Shown: positions 1 through 7,470, numbered from the stretch's first letter. The stretch is DNA of 18,427 bases from Oscillospiraceae bacterium (GCA_016297855.1 JAEDFW010000021.1:1-18427); one strand, 5' to 3'. Made by a program: numbers and translations. The notes: a model not told the origin generated them from the sequence alone.

Positions 1-314
1 CGGATGTAGGCGCATGCAATTGGGCTCAGCTCTGCGTCCTCGGGCACAAAATAGATCTTTCTATCCACGTCACTCAGCGGAAGACCCACGGCCGCGCCGG
101 CAGGGGAGACATGTTTAAACGATGCTGCGGAAGGAAGACCGGTGGCCTTCTTCAGCTCACGCACAAGCTGCCAGGAGTTAAACGCATCCAGAAAATTGAT
201 GTAGCCGGGCTTGCCGTTCAGCACGGTGATGGGCAGTTCACTGCCGTCTTTCATAAAAATGCGCGAGGGCTTCTGATTGGGGTTGCAGCCGTATTTCAGT
301 TCCAGTTCGTTCAT
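1..314 (-). CDS. purH: AICAR transformylase, stand-alone (partial, N-terminal 104 codons)
   Basis: This protein adds a formyl group from 10-formyl-THF to AICAR to give FAICAR, the penultimate step of IMP synthesis in the cytoplasm. The visible start reads MNELELKYGCNPNQKPSRIF, which matches the beginning of the AICAR transformylase domain of PurH. The SFKHVSPAGAAVG motif follows at about residues 67-79; its Lys-His pair is catalytic in known AICAR transformylases. The MGS-like IMP cyclohydrolase domain that precedes this domain in bifunctional PurH is absent, and that activity is supplied by the purO gene 12 nt upstream. The start is set by an AAAGGAG ribosome binding site 7 nt before the ATG. 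The gene continues past position 1, so its C-terminus is unseen. The symbol purH is used for the activity only. Confidence 0.9.
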   Translation of the reverse strand, partial: MNELELKYGCNPNQKPSRIFMKDGSELPITVLNGKPGYINFLDAFNSWQLVRELKKATGLPSAASFKHVSPAGAAVGLPLSDVDRKIYFVPEDAELSPIACAYI

Positions 315-326
315 GACGCCGCTCCT

Positions 327-1040
327 TTATTGATGTTTGTTGACGATGCGTTGCTGGTATTTGCGCGTCTGCAGGTCAGTAAAGCGCACAAAGAGTGAGA
401 TTTTGTTGTCCTCGTTCAGGCCGTCCCACAGCTGGGCGGTAAATGCGTCGATATCGCCCTCGATGGCAACGCGCTCAGGCTCACCGCAGAAGGTGGGGAT
501 GGGATTGCCGTCCGTGACATAGGTGTGCAGGAAGTGACCCTGACCTGGCAACGCGGGATATTCAAAGAACAGCCGCGCGCAGGCAGAGCCGGTGGCGTCG
601 GCGGATTTCAGGATCGACAGCTTGTAGCTGCCATCCGGGCAGACAAGGCCCGAGATGCGCGGCGTCCAGTTCGGACCGTCCGGCTCAAATGCGCGGCTGC
701 GAAGCGCCTGCTCCATCGAAAGCCCCTGCTCCAGATACTCGCGGATGGTGTCGGTCTGATCGCCGTTGGTGACAATCAGACTGCGGCCCAGCTCACGCAC
801 GGGATGGTAGATGATGAGGCTGGGATCGGCCAGCTTAGACGCATCATACGCTTCGGTACGGATGCCGTCCGGCTCGGACAGAAAGACACGGTTGCGGCTG
901 TTGACGCTGCGGCCCATGATGAAATAGGCTGCGACGGAGGTTTTTCCGTCGGCGCTCATGCCCAGCACGATACCGCGGCCGGGATAGGGATTGGACGCAA
1001 GTTTCTCACGCAGAGATCCGATTTCATAGACATTCATCAT
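327..1040 (-). CDS. purO: IMP cyclohydrolase, PurO type
   Basis: The product closes FAICAR to IMP, the last step of de novo purine synthesis. It resembles the PurO family first known from archaea (Pfam IMP_cyclohyd), not the PurH N-terminal domain. The visible signature is YFIMGRSVNSRNR at residues 39-51, and the 237-aa length suits the family. The frame is open further upstream, but the sensible start is the ATG at 1040. There the ATG overlaps the purN stop (ATGA), and AAAGGAG lies 5 nt before it. A second ATG follows directly at 1037, with 8-nt spacing, and is almost as good. The gene sits between purN and the stand-alone AICAR transformylase, so the two halves of a normal PurH are encoded by adjacent separate genes here. 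Confidence 0.9.
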   Translation of the reverse strand: MMNVYEIGSLREKLASNPYPGRGIVLGMSADGKTSVAAYFIMGRSVNSRNRVFLSEPDGIRTEAYDASKLADPSLIIYHPVRELGRSLIVTNGDQTDTIREYLEQGLSMEQALRSRAFEPDGPNWTPRISGLVCPDGSYKLSILKSADATGSACARLFFEYPALPGQGHFLHTYVTDGNPIPTFCGEPERVAIEGDIDAFTAQLWDGLNEDNKISLFVRFTDLQTRKYQQRIVNKHQ

Positions 1041-1654
1041 GCATGCTCCTTTTCCAGTACGATTTGACTTGCGAGCAGCTCCGTAGCCTGCGGCAGCAGG
1101 ATCCACTCCGCCTGCTCCATGACGCGCTTCTGCAGAACCTCCGGCGTATCGTCGGGGAGAATCTGCACGGCCTTCTGCAAAAGAATGCGTCCGCCGTCGG
1201 GAATTTCATTGACCAGATGCACGGTCGCGCCGGTCAGCTTTACGCCGCGCTCCAGCGCGGCCTCATGCACCTTCAGACCGTACATCCCTTTGCCGCAGAA
1301 AGAGGGGATAAGAGAGGGATGGATATTGATGATGCGCCCTAGCCATTGTTTTACAAAATCCGCGGAAAGAACGGAAAGGAACCCCGCCAGAACAATCATA
1401 TCGATGCGGGATTCATTCAGCTTTTCTGACAGTGCAGTCTCAAACGCTGCCTGCGGCATTTCCTTCTTTGAAATAGCCACGCCGGGTATACCGTGATTGG
1501 CCGCGCGGGTCAGGGCATACGCGCAGGGATTACTGGCACAGACGAGTACGATCTCGCCATGAGGAATCTTTCCGGCCTCCTGCGCGCGCAGCAGAGCCTC
1601 GAGATTGGTGCCGCCGCCGGAGACAAACACGGCAATGCGCGCTTTGCTCAGCAT
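1037..1654 (-). CDS. purN: Phosphoribosylglycinamide formyltransferase (GART)
   Basis: The enzyme transfers formyl from 10-formyl-THF to GAR, the third step of purine synthesis. The 205-aa length is normal. VSGGGTNLEAL near the N-terminus (11-21) is the phosphate-binding loop. The catalytic triad seen in the family is present: Asn110 and His112 in IINIHPSLIPSF, and Asp153 in NEIPDGG. The usual GGP after this Asp is replaced by GGR, a mild variation. The gene overlaps purM by 7 nt at its start and purO by 4 nt at its end, so translation is probably coupled along the operon. Confidence 0.95.
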   Translation of the reverse strand: MLSKARIAVFVSGGGTNLEALLRAQEAGKIPHGEIVLVCASNPCAYALTRAANHGIPGVAISKKEMPQAAFETALSEKLNESRIDMIVLAGFLSVLSADFVKQWLGRIINIHPSLIPSFCGKGMYGLKVHEAALERGVKLTGATVHLVNEIPDGGRILLQKAVQILPDDTPEVLQKRVMEQAEWILLPQATELLASQIVLEKEHA

Positions 1655-2673
1655 AGCGTCACCCGTTCTTCGCCGCTGACAATCTCTCCGATGACATACG
1701 CGCCGCAGTCAAGCGCGGCGATGGCCTTGTCCACTTCCTCTTTAGAGACGATCACCGTCATGCCAACTCCCATGTTGTAGGTATTGAACATGTCGTGCTC
1801 TGGGATACCGCCGAGCTTCTGCAGCATGTGGAAAATGGGCTGCGTTTTCACGGCGGACTTTTCAATTCTTGCACTCAGACTCTCGGGCAGGCAGCGCGGG
1901 ATATTTTCAAAGAAGCCGCCGCCCGTAATATGGCTCACGCCTTTGACCGTTACGGCATCCATGCAGCGGAGCACCGGCTTGACATAGATGCGGGTCGGCG
2001 TCAGAAGCGCCTCGCCCAGCGTCTGGCCGAGTTCAGCGCTGTAGGCCGAGAGGTCGGCCTTTTCCACGTCAAAGACCTTGCGCACCAGAGAATAGCCGTT
2101 GGAATGGATGCCGCTGGACGGAAGCGCGAGGATCACATCGCCGGGACGCATCGTGCTATGGTCGATCACCTTGGGCTTATCCACCACGCCGACGCAGAAG
2201 CCGGCCAGATCGTAGTCGTCCGCGGCCATCATGCCGGGATGCTCAGCTGTTTCTCCGCCGATGAGCGCACAGCCGGACTGCACGCACCCCTCGGCCACGC
2301 CGGATACCAGCGTCGCAACCTTTTCCGGCTCATTTCTGCCGATGGCGATGTAGTCAAGGAAAAACAGCGGCTTTGCGCCACAGCAGATGATATCGTTGAC
2401 GCACATGGCAACGCAGTCGATACCGACGGTATCGTGCTTGTCCATCAGCTGGGCGATGCGGATCTTGGTGCCCACGCCGTCGGTACCGGAGACAAGAACC
2501 GGCTCAGTCATTCCGGAAAGCTGCGGGGCGAACAATCCGCCAAAGCCGCCGATATCGGATACAACGCCGGGAATCATCGTACGGGCAACGTGCTCTTTCA
2601 TGAGCTTGACGCCCGCATAGCCGGCCTCGATGTTCACGCCGGCGTCACGGTAGCTGTCAGAATAACTACGCAT
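1648..2673 (-). CDS. purM: Phosphoribosylformylglycinamidine cyclo-ligase (AIR synthetase)
   Basis: The product uses ATP to close FGAM into AIR in the cytoplasm. Family signatures are clear: YRDAGVNIEAGY at residues 8-19, VSGTDGVGTKIRIA at 61-74, and a GGETAEHPGMM motif in the middle of the protein. The frame is open for 29 codons upstream, but the ATG at 2673 is preferred. It gives 341 aa, the usual family length, begins right before the conserved SYxDAGV segment, and has an AAGGAAG ribosome binding site just before it. It overlaps the 3' end of purF by 8 nt and the start of purN by 7 nt. Confidence 0.95.
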   Translation of the reverse strand: MRSYSDSYRDAGVNIEAGYAGVKLMKEHVARTMIPGVVSDIGGFGGLFAPQLSGMTEPVLVSGTDGVGTKIRIAQLMDKHDTVGIDCVAMCVNDIICCGAKPLFFLDYIAIGRNEPEKVATLVSGVAEGCVQSGCALIGGETAEHPGMMAADDYDLAGFCVGVVDKPKVIDHSTMRPGDVILALPSSGIHSNGYSLVRKVFDVEKADLSAYSAELGQTLGEALLTPTRIYVKPVLRCMDAVTVKGVSHITGGGFFENIPRCLPESLSARIEKSAVKTQPIFHMLQKLGGIPEHDMFNTYNMGVGMTVIVSKEEVDKAIAALDCGAYVIGEIVSGEERVTLC

Positions 2674-4177
2674 GCTCTTCCTTCTTTCCTTCACTGATTT
2701 TGGATTCAAACCGGTCTTTTCCGCCGTCATGCGGAATATCGGTGGGATATCCGCCGCCAAAACAGGCGGTGCAGAAGCCGGACTGTGTGTTATCTGCCAG
2801 CTTTACCACATCCTGCAGGCTGAGGTATCCCAGAGAGTCCGCGCCGATGATCTCGGCGATCTCCTCCGTAGTATGCTGGTTGGCAATTAGCTTATTTTTA
2901 TCGTCGATGTCCGTCCCGTAGTAGCACTCAGAGACAAAGGGCGGCGCACTGACGCGCATATGAATCTCTTTTGCTCCGGCCTTGCGCAGCAGGTCGATCG
3001 TGCGTCGGCAGGTGGTACCGCGGACAATGGAATCGTCGATCAGAACGACACGCTTTCCCTCCACCACGGAGCGAACAGGGTTCAGCTTGATGTTGACCTC
3101 ATTTTCACGCATGGTCTGGGTAGGGGAGATAAACGTGCGGCCGATATACTTGTTCTTAATGAAACCGATGCCGTAGGGGATACCGCTCTGGCGCGAATAG
3201 CCCATTGCAGCGTCCAGACCGGAATCTGGCACGCCGATGACGATGTCGGCCTGTACCGGATGTTCCAGCGCAAGGAACGCACCGGCTCGCTGCCGTGCGA
3301 TGTGCACGCTGGAGCCTTCGATGACGGAGTCTGGTCTGGCAAAGTAGATGAATTCAAATACGCACAGTTTTCTGGTTGCCTTGCCGCAGTGGCTGATGTC
3401 GGAGCGCACGCCATTTCTATCCGCCACGACGATCTCACCAGGCTGAATATCACGCTCAAACCGTGCGCCTATGGCGTCAAGCGCGCACGACTCTGAAGCG
3501 AATACTATGCTTCCGTCCTTGAGTCTGCCCATGCAAAGCGGCCGGAAGCCGTGCGGATCGCGCACAGCAATGAGCTTGCCGGGAGAGGAGATAACCAGCG
3601 AATACGCGCCGGTCAGGCGGTTCATGGCGGCGGAAACAGCCGCTTCGATGGAGCCGGTTCTCAGACGTTCCTGCACAATGATATATGCGATGACCTCGGA
3701 ATCGGTGGTCGTATGGAAAATTGAGCCTCTGCTTTCCAGCTCCTGCCGCAGCTCGTGCGAGTTGGTCAGGTTGCCGTTATGTGCCAGCGCCATACGGCCC
3801 TTGTAGTGGTTGACAAGAATGGGCTGGACATTGCGCTTGTTGTCAGAACCAGTCGTACCGTAACGCACATGACCCACGGCAATGTTGCCGGTTCCGAGCG
3901 CCCGCAGACGCTCGGGTGGAAAGACGTCGCCGACGAGTCCGACATCACGCCAGGAGCGGAATACGCCGTCGTCATTCACGACAATACCGGCGCTTTCCTG
4001 CCCACGGTGCTGCAAAGCATACAGCGCGTAGTAGGCGAGTGAGGCAACATCGGTTGTTCCCACGGAACAGACGCCAAAGACGCCGCATTCCTCATGGATG
4101 TGGCGCGGATGGAAGGCAGAAGGGAGCGTTTCCGCGCCGAAGCGCTCCGAACCTGCCGTAACCTCAGTCTGCATCAT
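2666..4177 (-). CDS. purF: Amidophosphoribosyltransferase (Fe-S, Bacillus type)
   Basis: This is the committing enzyme of purine synthesis: PRPP plus glutamine gives phosphoribosylamine. It is an Ntn-hydrolase. The mature N-terminal nucleophile should be Cys31 in EECGVFG, so a 30-residue propeptide would be removed. The PRPP-binding loop VVLIDDSIVRGTTC lies at 377-390. Cys272, Cys418, Cys469 and Cys472 (the last two as CTAC) match the four ligands of the oxygen-labile [4Fe-4S] cluster known from the Bacillus subtilis enzyme. This predicts an Fe-S protein and fits an anaerobe. The start is one of two consecutive ATGs (4177, 4174) inside the end of purC with no good ribosome binding site, so initiation probably depends on coupling to purC. 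Length is 503 aa. Confidence 0.96.
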   Translation of the reverse strand: MMQTEVTAGSERFGAETLPSAFHPRHIHEECGVFGVCSVGTTDVASLAYYALYALQHRGQESAGIVVNDDGVFRSWRDVGLVGDVFPPERLRALGTGNIAVGHVRYGTTGSDNKRNVQPILVNHYKGRMALAHNGNLTNSHELRQELESRGSIFHTTTDSEVIAYIIVQERLRTGSIEAAVSAAMNRLTGAYSLVISSPGKLIAVRDPHGFRPLCMGRLKDGSIVFASESCALDAIGARFERDIQPGEIVVADRNGVRSDISHCGKATRKLCVFEFIYFARPDSVIEGSSVHIARQRAGAFLALEHPVQADIVIGVPDSGLDAAMGYSRQSGIPYGIGFIKNKYIGRTFISPTQTMRENEVNIKLNPVRSVVEGKRVVLIDDSIVRGTTCRRTIDLLRKAGAKEIHMRVSAPPFVSECYYGTDIDDKNKLIANQHTTEEIAEIIGADSLGYLSLQDVVKLADNTQSGFCTACFGGGYPTDIPHDGGKDRFESKISEGKKEEHA

Positions 4178-4883
4178 GATCCAACAGGCGCTTCATGATC
4201 TCGGCATATGCGTCCTCGACGCCTCCCATGTCGCGGCGGAAGCGGTCCTTGTCCAGCTTTTCATGGGTCTTGCTGTCCCAGAGGCGGCAGGTATCGGGGC
4301 TGATCTCGTCAGCCAGGACAATCTCGCCGTCTGCCGTCTTACCAAACTCCAGCTTGAAATCGACAAGCGTAACGCCGCAGCCGGCCCAGAAGGCGCGGAG
4401 AATATCATTAATGGCAAAGGAATACTTCTTGATAAGATCGATCTCTTCACGGGTCGCGAGCTTCAGCGCAAGCGCATGATACTCGTTGAGCAGCGGATCG
4501 TGCAGATCATCGTTTTTGTAGGAGAATTCGATGGTGGGCTGGTCAAACACAATACCTTCTTCCACGCCGTAGCGGGAGGCAAAATGACCGGCGGAAATAT
4601 TGCGGATGATGACCTCCAGCGGCACGATGGAAACCTTTTTTACCAGCGTCTCGCGCTCGGACAACTCTTTGACAAAGTGTGTCGGGATCCCGGCCTTTTC
4701 CATTCTGGCCATCAGACGGTTGGTCATCTGGTTGTTGATAACGCCCTTTCCAGTGATCGTGCCCTTTTTCAGGCCGTCAAGCGCGGTAGCGTCGTCCTTG
4801 TAGTCAACGATGACGAGCGTGGGGTCGTCCGTGGCAAAAACCTTCTTGGCTTTTCCTTCATAGATCTGCTCTAACTTTTTCAT
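4164..4883 (-). CDS. purC: SAICAR synthetase
   Basis: The enzyme joins CAIR with aspartate using ATP to form SAICAR. The N-terminal MKKLEQIYEGKAKKVF and the signature ADEISPDTCRLWD at 191-203 identify the family. The 239-aa length is typical. A GGGAGG ribosome binding site sits 8 nt before the ATG. The gap to purE is 51 nt, the widest spacing inside this operon, and I see no terminator in it: a short CGCTGT/ACAGCG hairpin overlaps the purE stop but has no T-run. The 3' end overlaps purF by 14 nt. Confidence 0.96.
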   Translation of the reverse strand: MKKLEQIYEGKAKKVFATDDPTLVIVDYKDDATALDGLKKGTITGKGVINNQMTNRLMARMEKAGIPTHFVKELSERETLVKKVSIVPLEVIIRNISAGHFASRYGVEEGIVFDQPTIEFSYKNDDLHDPLLNEYHALALKLATREEIDLIKKYSFAINDILRAFWAGCGVTLVDFKLEFGKTADGEIVLADEISPDTCRLWDSKTHEKLDKDRFRRDMGGVEDAYAEIMKRLLDHDAD

Positions 4884-4934
4884 GTGTTCGTCCTCCCAAA
4901 CAATGATATTAAAACTGGGTATATATCCGCTGTT

Positions 4935-5432
4935 TTACAGCGCAGCAAGCTCTTTTTGGAGCCGTGCTTGTTTTTCTGCAATCTGCTTTTCCATTTCTGC
5001 GCGCTGCGCGTCCAGCTTTGCTGCAAGAGCATCATCGCTGACGGCCAGAATCTGCGTGGCCAATACGGCTGCATTTTTTGCACCGCCGATGGCTACAGTC
5101 GCCACCGGGATACCGCTGGGCATCTGCACGGTGGCAAGCAGCGCGTCCAGACCGTCCATCGCGCCGCCTTTCATCGGAATTCCGATCACAGGAAGCGTGC
5201 AGTTGGCTGCAAATGCACCGGCCAGATGCGCAGCCATTCCGGCAGCGCAGATCACGACACCAAAGCCGTTTGCTCTTGCATTGCGGGCAAAATCCGCAGC
5301 GGCAGCAGGGGTGCGGTGGGCGCTGAGAATATGAGCCTCATATTCGATACCATACTCGTGAAGCTGGTTGCATGCCGCCTTGACGACCGGCCAATCGGAA
5401 TCTGAGCCCATAATAATTGCAACTTTTTTCAT
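4935..5432 (-). CDS. purE: N5-CAIR mutase / AIR carboxylase catalytic subunit
   Basis: PurE produces CAIR, either by rearranging N5-CAIR made by PurK or, in class II enzymes, directly from AIR and CO2. Visible motifs are MGSDSDWPV at 8-16, SAHRTP at 37-42, and the LPVIGIP and VQMPSGIPVATVAI stretches. SAHRTP is the class I form, which normally needs PurK. No purK is present in this operon as seen. The C-terminal 30 residues (AKLDAQRAEMEKQIAEKQ and on) look like a charged helical tail. An AAGGAGA ribosome binding site lies about 7 nt before the ATG, and the regulator gene ends 12 nt upstream. Confidence 0.95.
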   Translation of the reverse strand: MKKVAIIMGSDSDWPVVKAACNQLHEYGIEYEAHILSAHRTPAAAADFARNARANGFGVVICAAGMAAHLAGAFAANCTLPVIGIPMKGGAMDGLDALLATVQMPSGIPVATVAIGGAKNAAVLATQILAVSDDALAAKLDAQRAEMEKQIAEKQARLQKELAAL

Positions 5433-5444
5433 GATTTGCTCTCC

Positions 5445-6170
5445 TTACAGTTTTTTGCGCATCACAGTATGACGGAAAATGCCGTCTGCGAAATATTCGT
5501 TGGAGCAGAGCACAGGCCTGCCGTCAATATCATAGTCCACCTCGTCCATGTTCAGCAGCGGAGATCCCACCGATACCTGAAAAATCTCGGCCAATCGTTC
5601 ATCGGCCACGACAGGACGCACATCCGTCAAATCCATATAGGGAACAGCGGAGCAGAATTCCTGTAGAAAATGAAAAATAGGCTGTTTAAAATCGTTGATG
5701 GTATACTCACCCTTGGCAAGCGACTTTTCAATAACATCCTCACAGAAGATGGCGGGCCGTTCATCTGCTGTACACAGCCGTGTTATCCGAAGAATCGGGG
5801 AGCCCTCTGCAATATGCAGACGACTGGCGATCCTTGGGCTTGCCGCATCCTCCGATACACGAACAAAGGCTACATCCGCCCGATATCCGTTTTGACGGAT
5901 CATATCCAGGAACTCGACTTCAATATCCATGCGGGTGCGCGCCTCAAAAACGTGGCGATTGATGATCGTTCCAACGCCGTGACGGCGGGTAATAAAGCCC
6001 TCGCGCTCGATGGATGAGAGAATGTCCCGCAGCTGTGTACGGCTGATGCCCAGCCGTTCAGCCAGAACACTTTCACGCGGAAGACGTTCGCAGCCCGCAT
6101 ATTCACCGGTACGCATGGAGGTAAGAAGCTGATCCCGGATGGTTTTTGATTGCGTCTTCTCGCTGTCCAT
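5445..6170 (-). CDS. GntR-family transcriptional regulator (HutC/UTRA type), likely purine operon regulator
   Basis: The N-terminus (about 8-75) is a winged helix-turn-helix with the GntR pattern: RLPRESVLAERLGISRTQLR, a second helix SSIEREGF, and the wing RRHGVGTII. The C-terminal part (about 90-235) has UTRA-like features: RITRLCTADERPAIF, then DVRPVVADERLAEIFQV, then LLNMDEVDYDIDGRPV. UTRA domains bind small-molecule effectors. The effector here cannot be read from the sequence. The gene is first in the purine operon, 12 nt before purE, with no terminator between them. A strong palindrome overlaps the promoter just upstream, so autoregulation together with the pur genes is the obvious inference. 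It is not related to PurR of Bacillus (a PRT-fold repressor) or to LacI-type PurR. The ribosome binding site is weak (GGGA region). Confidence 0.9.
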   Translation of the reverse strand: MDSEKTQSKTIRDQLLTSMRTGEYAGCERLPRESVLAERLGISRTQLRDILSSIEREGFITRRHGVGTIINRHVFEARTRMDIEVEFLDMIRQNGYRADVAFVRVSEDAASPRIASRLHIAEGSPILRITRLCTADERPAIFCEDVIEKSLAKGEYTINDFKQPIFHFLQEFCSAVPYMDLTDVRPVVADERLAEIFQVSVGSPLLNMDEVDYDIDGRPVLCSNEYFADGIFRHTVMRKKL

Positions 6171-6189
6171 TTACTTCACATCCCATAAC

Positions 6190-6224
6190 AAAATAGGTAC
6201 TACCTTTAAGGTAGTACCTATTTT
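6190..6224. promoter_or_regulatory. Candidate operator: composite perfect palindrome with two AGGTA-S-TACCT dyads
   Basis: Two 17-bp arms (left arm AAAATAGGTACTACCTT) are exact reverse complements around one central T at 6207. Each arm contains its own 11-bp dyad: AGGTACTACCT at 6195-6205 and AGGTAGTACCT at 6209-6219. Their centres are 14 bp apart. The element starts at the -10 box and covers the expected transcription start of the regulator-pur operon, 20 nt before the regulator ATG. Paired short dyads with GGT/ACC half-sites resemble operators of HutC-type GntR proteins. Binding by the adjacent regulator is inferred. The one-base centre argues against a simple terminator hairpin. Confidence 0.7.
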
Positions 6225-6248
6225 ACACGAAATGACATCATAGCGCAA
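6220..6248 (-). promoter_or_regulatory. Promoter of the gntR-pur operon
   Basis: On the minus strand TTGCGC (6243-6248) and TAAAAT (6220-6225) are separated by 17 bp. The start of transcription would fall near 6213, inside the composite palindrome, leaving a leader of about 40 nt. The -35 box is a poor match, so the promoter may be moderate in strength. Confidence 0.5.
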
Positions 6249-6306
6249 TTAGTAAATCATACAGTTTGTTTTTGACTTTTTCCTCTGACATTGGTAAGGC
6301 TGACAG

Positions 6307-6335
6307 CAAAAAACAGCCACCGGAAAGGCGGCTGT
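6307..6335 (-). terminator. Rho-independent terminator of xerC
   Basis: Just after the xerC stop codon, the minus strand reads ACAGCCGCC, a 5-nt loop TTTCC, then GGTGGCTGT, followed by a run of T residues. The stem is 9 bp with one G-T pair. It insulates xerC from the purine operon. Confidence 0.85.
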
Positions 6336-6341
6336 CGTTCG

Positions 6342-7331
6342 TCAAATTTTCAGTTTGGAGAGGGGATTGGCCTCAGCGGCAATTTTCAGCTCGGTACTTT
6401 CAATATGCGTGTAAATCTGCGTCGTATTCAGGTTTTCATGGCCCAGAACTTCCTGCAGTGTTTTGAGATCAACACCGTTTGAGAGCATCAGCGTTGCAGC
6501 TGTGTGGCGCAGCTTATGTGCGGAAAACTGCGTCGCGTCAAGACCCGCTTCCAGCAGATGCTTTTTCACAAGGCGGTGCACGGCAGATACGCTGATGCGG
6601 TTTTTATCGCGCGAGCCGAAGAGCGCGCGGTTATCAGACAGTACGATTTTGTTGCGTTCGACGAGATAATTGTCAATTGCTTTTCGGCAGGAGGTACCCA
6701 TATAGACGATCCGTTCCTTGTTGCCCTTACCGACAACGCGAAGGCGGTCTTCATATATATCCGTCAGGTTCAGACCGACCAGCTCAGAGCGGCGGATGCC
6801 GCAGTTGAGGAAAATCATCAGAATCGCAAAATCGCGCGTCTGGTTCGGACCGGATACCGAACGAAGCAGCGCCTTGGATTCTTCCAGTGTCAGATACTTA
6901 GGCAAACTCTTTCGAATGCGCGGAAACTCAATATCCTTGACAGGGTCGTTTGCAATCTGTTTTGAGCTGACATTCAGATAATGAAAGAACGATTTAATTG
7001 CAGAAAGTTTCCGCGCACGCGCAGCAGAACCAATGCCGGGATCGTCCGCGTCAGACTCGCGCGAAACGCGGTCGTTTGCAAGATACGACAAAAAATCAAA
7101 CACTTCGGTGGAGCTGATGCTGCCGACAAAATTGAGGTCGATGTCTTTGATTGAGATTGTATCCAACGGCGTATCGTAAGGCATCTCGTCACGCATAAGT
7201 TTGACAAAACGAAGAAACATCCGCAGGTCAAGATAATACTCTGCAACTGTTTTTCTGGACTGGCCTTTGATGTTCTCATGGTATGACAAAAATTCCCGCA
7301 GAACCTGCGGACATTCCTGATAGCGCTGCAA
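6342..7331 (-). CDS. xerC: Tyrosine recombinase, XerC-like
   Basis: This is a site-specific recombinase of the phage integrase family, probably one partner of the XerC/XerD pair that resolves chromosome dimers at dif. The N-terminal SAM-like core-binding domain spans about 5-125 and has a longer linker (about 50-105) than E. coli XerC, as often seen in Clostridia. Catalytic residues are all present: Arg180 (GIRRSEL), Lys202 (GKGNKER), His272 and Arg275 (AHKLRH), His298 (LGHENLN) and the nucleophile Tyr307 (TQIYTH). At 329 aa it is complete. The start is a TTG with AGGAG 9 nt upstream; a nearby ATG is out of frame. It has its own promoter and terminator, so it is a single-gene unit. No phage or element genes flank it, which favours a housekeeping role. 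Confidence 0.85.
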   Translation of the reverse strand: MQRYQECPQVLREFLSYHENIKGQSRKTVAEYYLDLRMFLRFVKLMRDEMPYDTPLDTISIKDIDLNFVGSISSTEVFDFLSYLANDRVSRESDADDPGIGSAARARKLSAIKSFFHYLNVSSKQIANDPVKDIEFPRIRKSLPKYLTLEESKALLRSVSGPNQTRDFAILMIFLNCGIRRSELVGLNLTDIYEDRLRVVGKGNKERIVYMGTSCRKAIDNYLVERNKIVLSDNRALFGSRDKNRISVSAVHRLVKKHLLEAGLDATQFSAHKLRHTAATLMLSNGVDLKTLQEVLGHENLNTTQIYTHIESTELKIAAEANPLSKLKI

Positions 7332-7373
7332 ATGAATCAGCTCCTGACATGGTTCTCAAAGCGTCTGCTGACA

Positions 7374-7394
7374 CGCGCAACGCACGATTGCGCG
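7374..7394. repeat. Inverted repeat in the xerC leader
   Basis: CGCGCAA and TTGCGCG form 7-bp arms around a 7-nt spacer, in the stretch that should be the 5' leader of xerC. It could be an RNA hairpin or a protein site. The CGCAA core also appears in the larger palindrome upstream. Confidence 0.45.
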
Positions 7395-7418
7395 GTGATA
7401 GCCGCTTTGGCTGCTTCT

Positions 7419-7447
7419 ATTCTATCACATATTTCCTGCTAACGCAA
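7419..7447 (-). promoter_or_regulatory. Promoter of xerC
   Basis: On the minus strand TTGCGT (7442-7447) and TAGAAT (7419-7424) are 17 bp apart. The -35 box lies within one arm of the 30-bp palindrome at 7441-7470. The predicted leader is about 80 nt. Confidence 0.6.
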
Positions 7448-7470
7448 CAAAATTTTTATTTTGTTGCGTT
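7441..7470. repeat. 30-bp perfect palindrome at the xerC promoter
   Basis: Two exact 13-bp arms (AACGCAACAAAAT and its complement) enclose TTTT. No T-run follows on either strand, so a standard terminator is unlikely. It overlaps the -35 region of xerC, which suggests an operator or a recombinase site; which one is unknown. Confidence 0.65.

Noticed and set aside
525..1067. Plus-strand ORF of 180 codons opposite purO
   Set aside because: Antisense to purO, no ribosome binding site and no recognisable domain.
1795..2697. Plus-strand ORF of 300 codons opposite purM
   Set aside because: Antisense shadow of a clear purM; the protein is His/Asp/Ala-rich without family features.
6190..6224. Reading the palindrome as a terminator
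   Set aside because: The centre is a single base, the stem is AT-rich at its ends, no long T-run follows, and a proper terminator for xerC already lies at 6307-6335.
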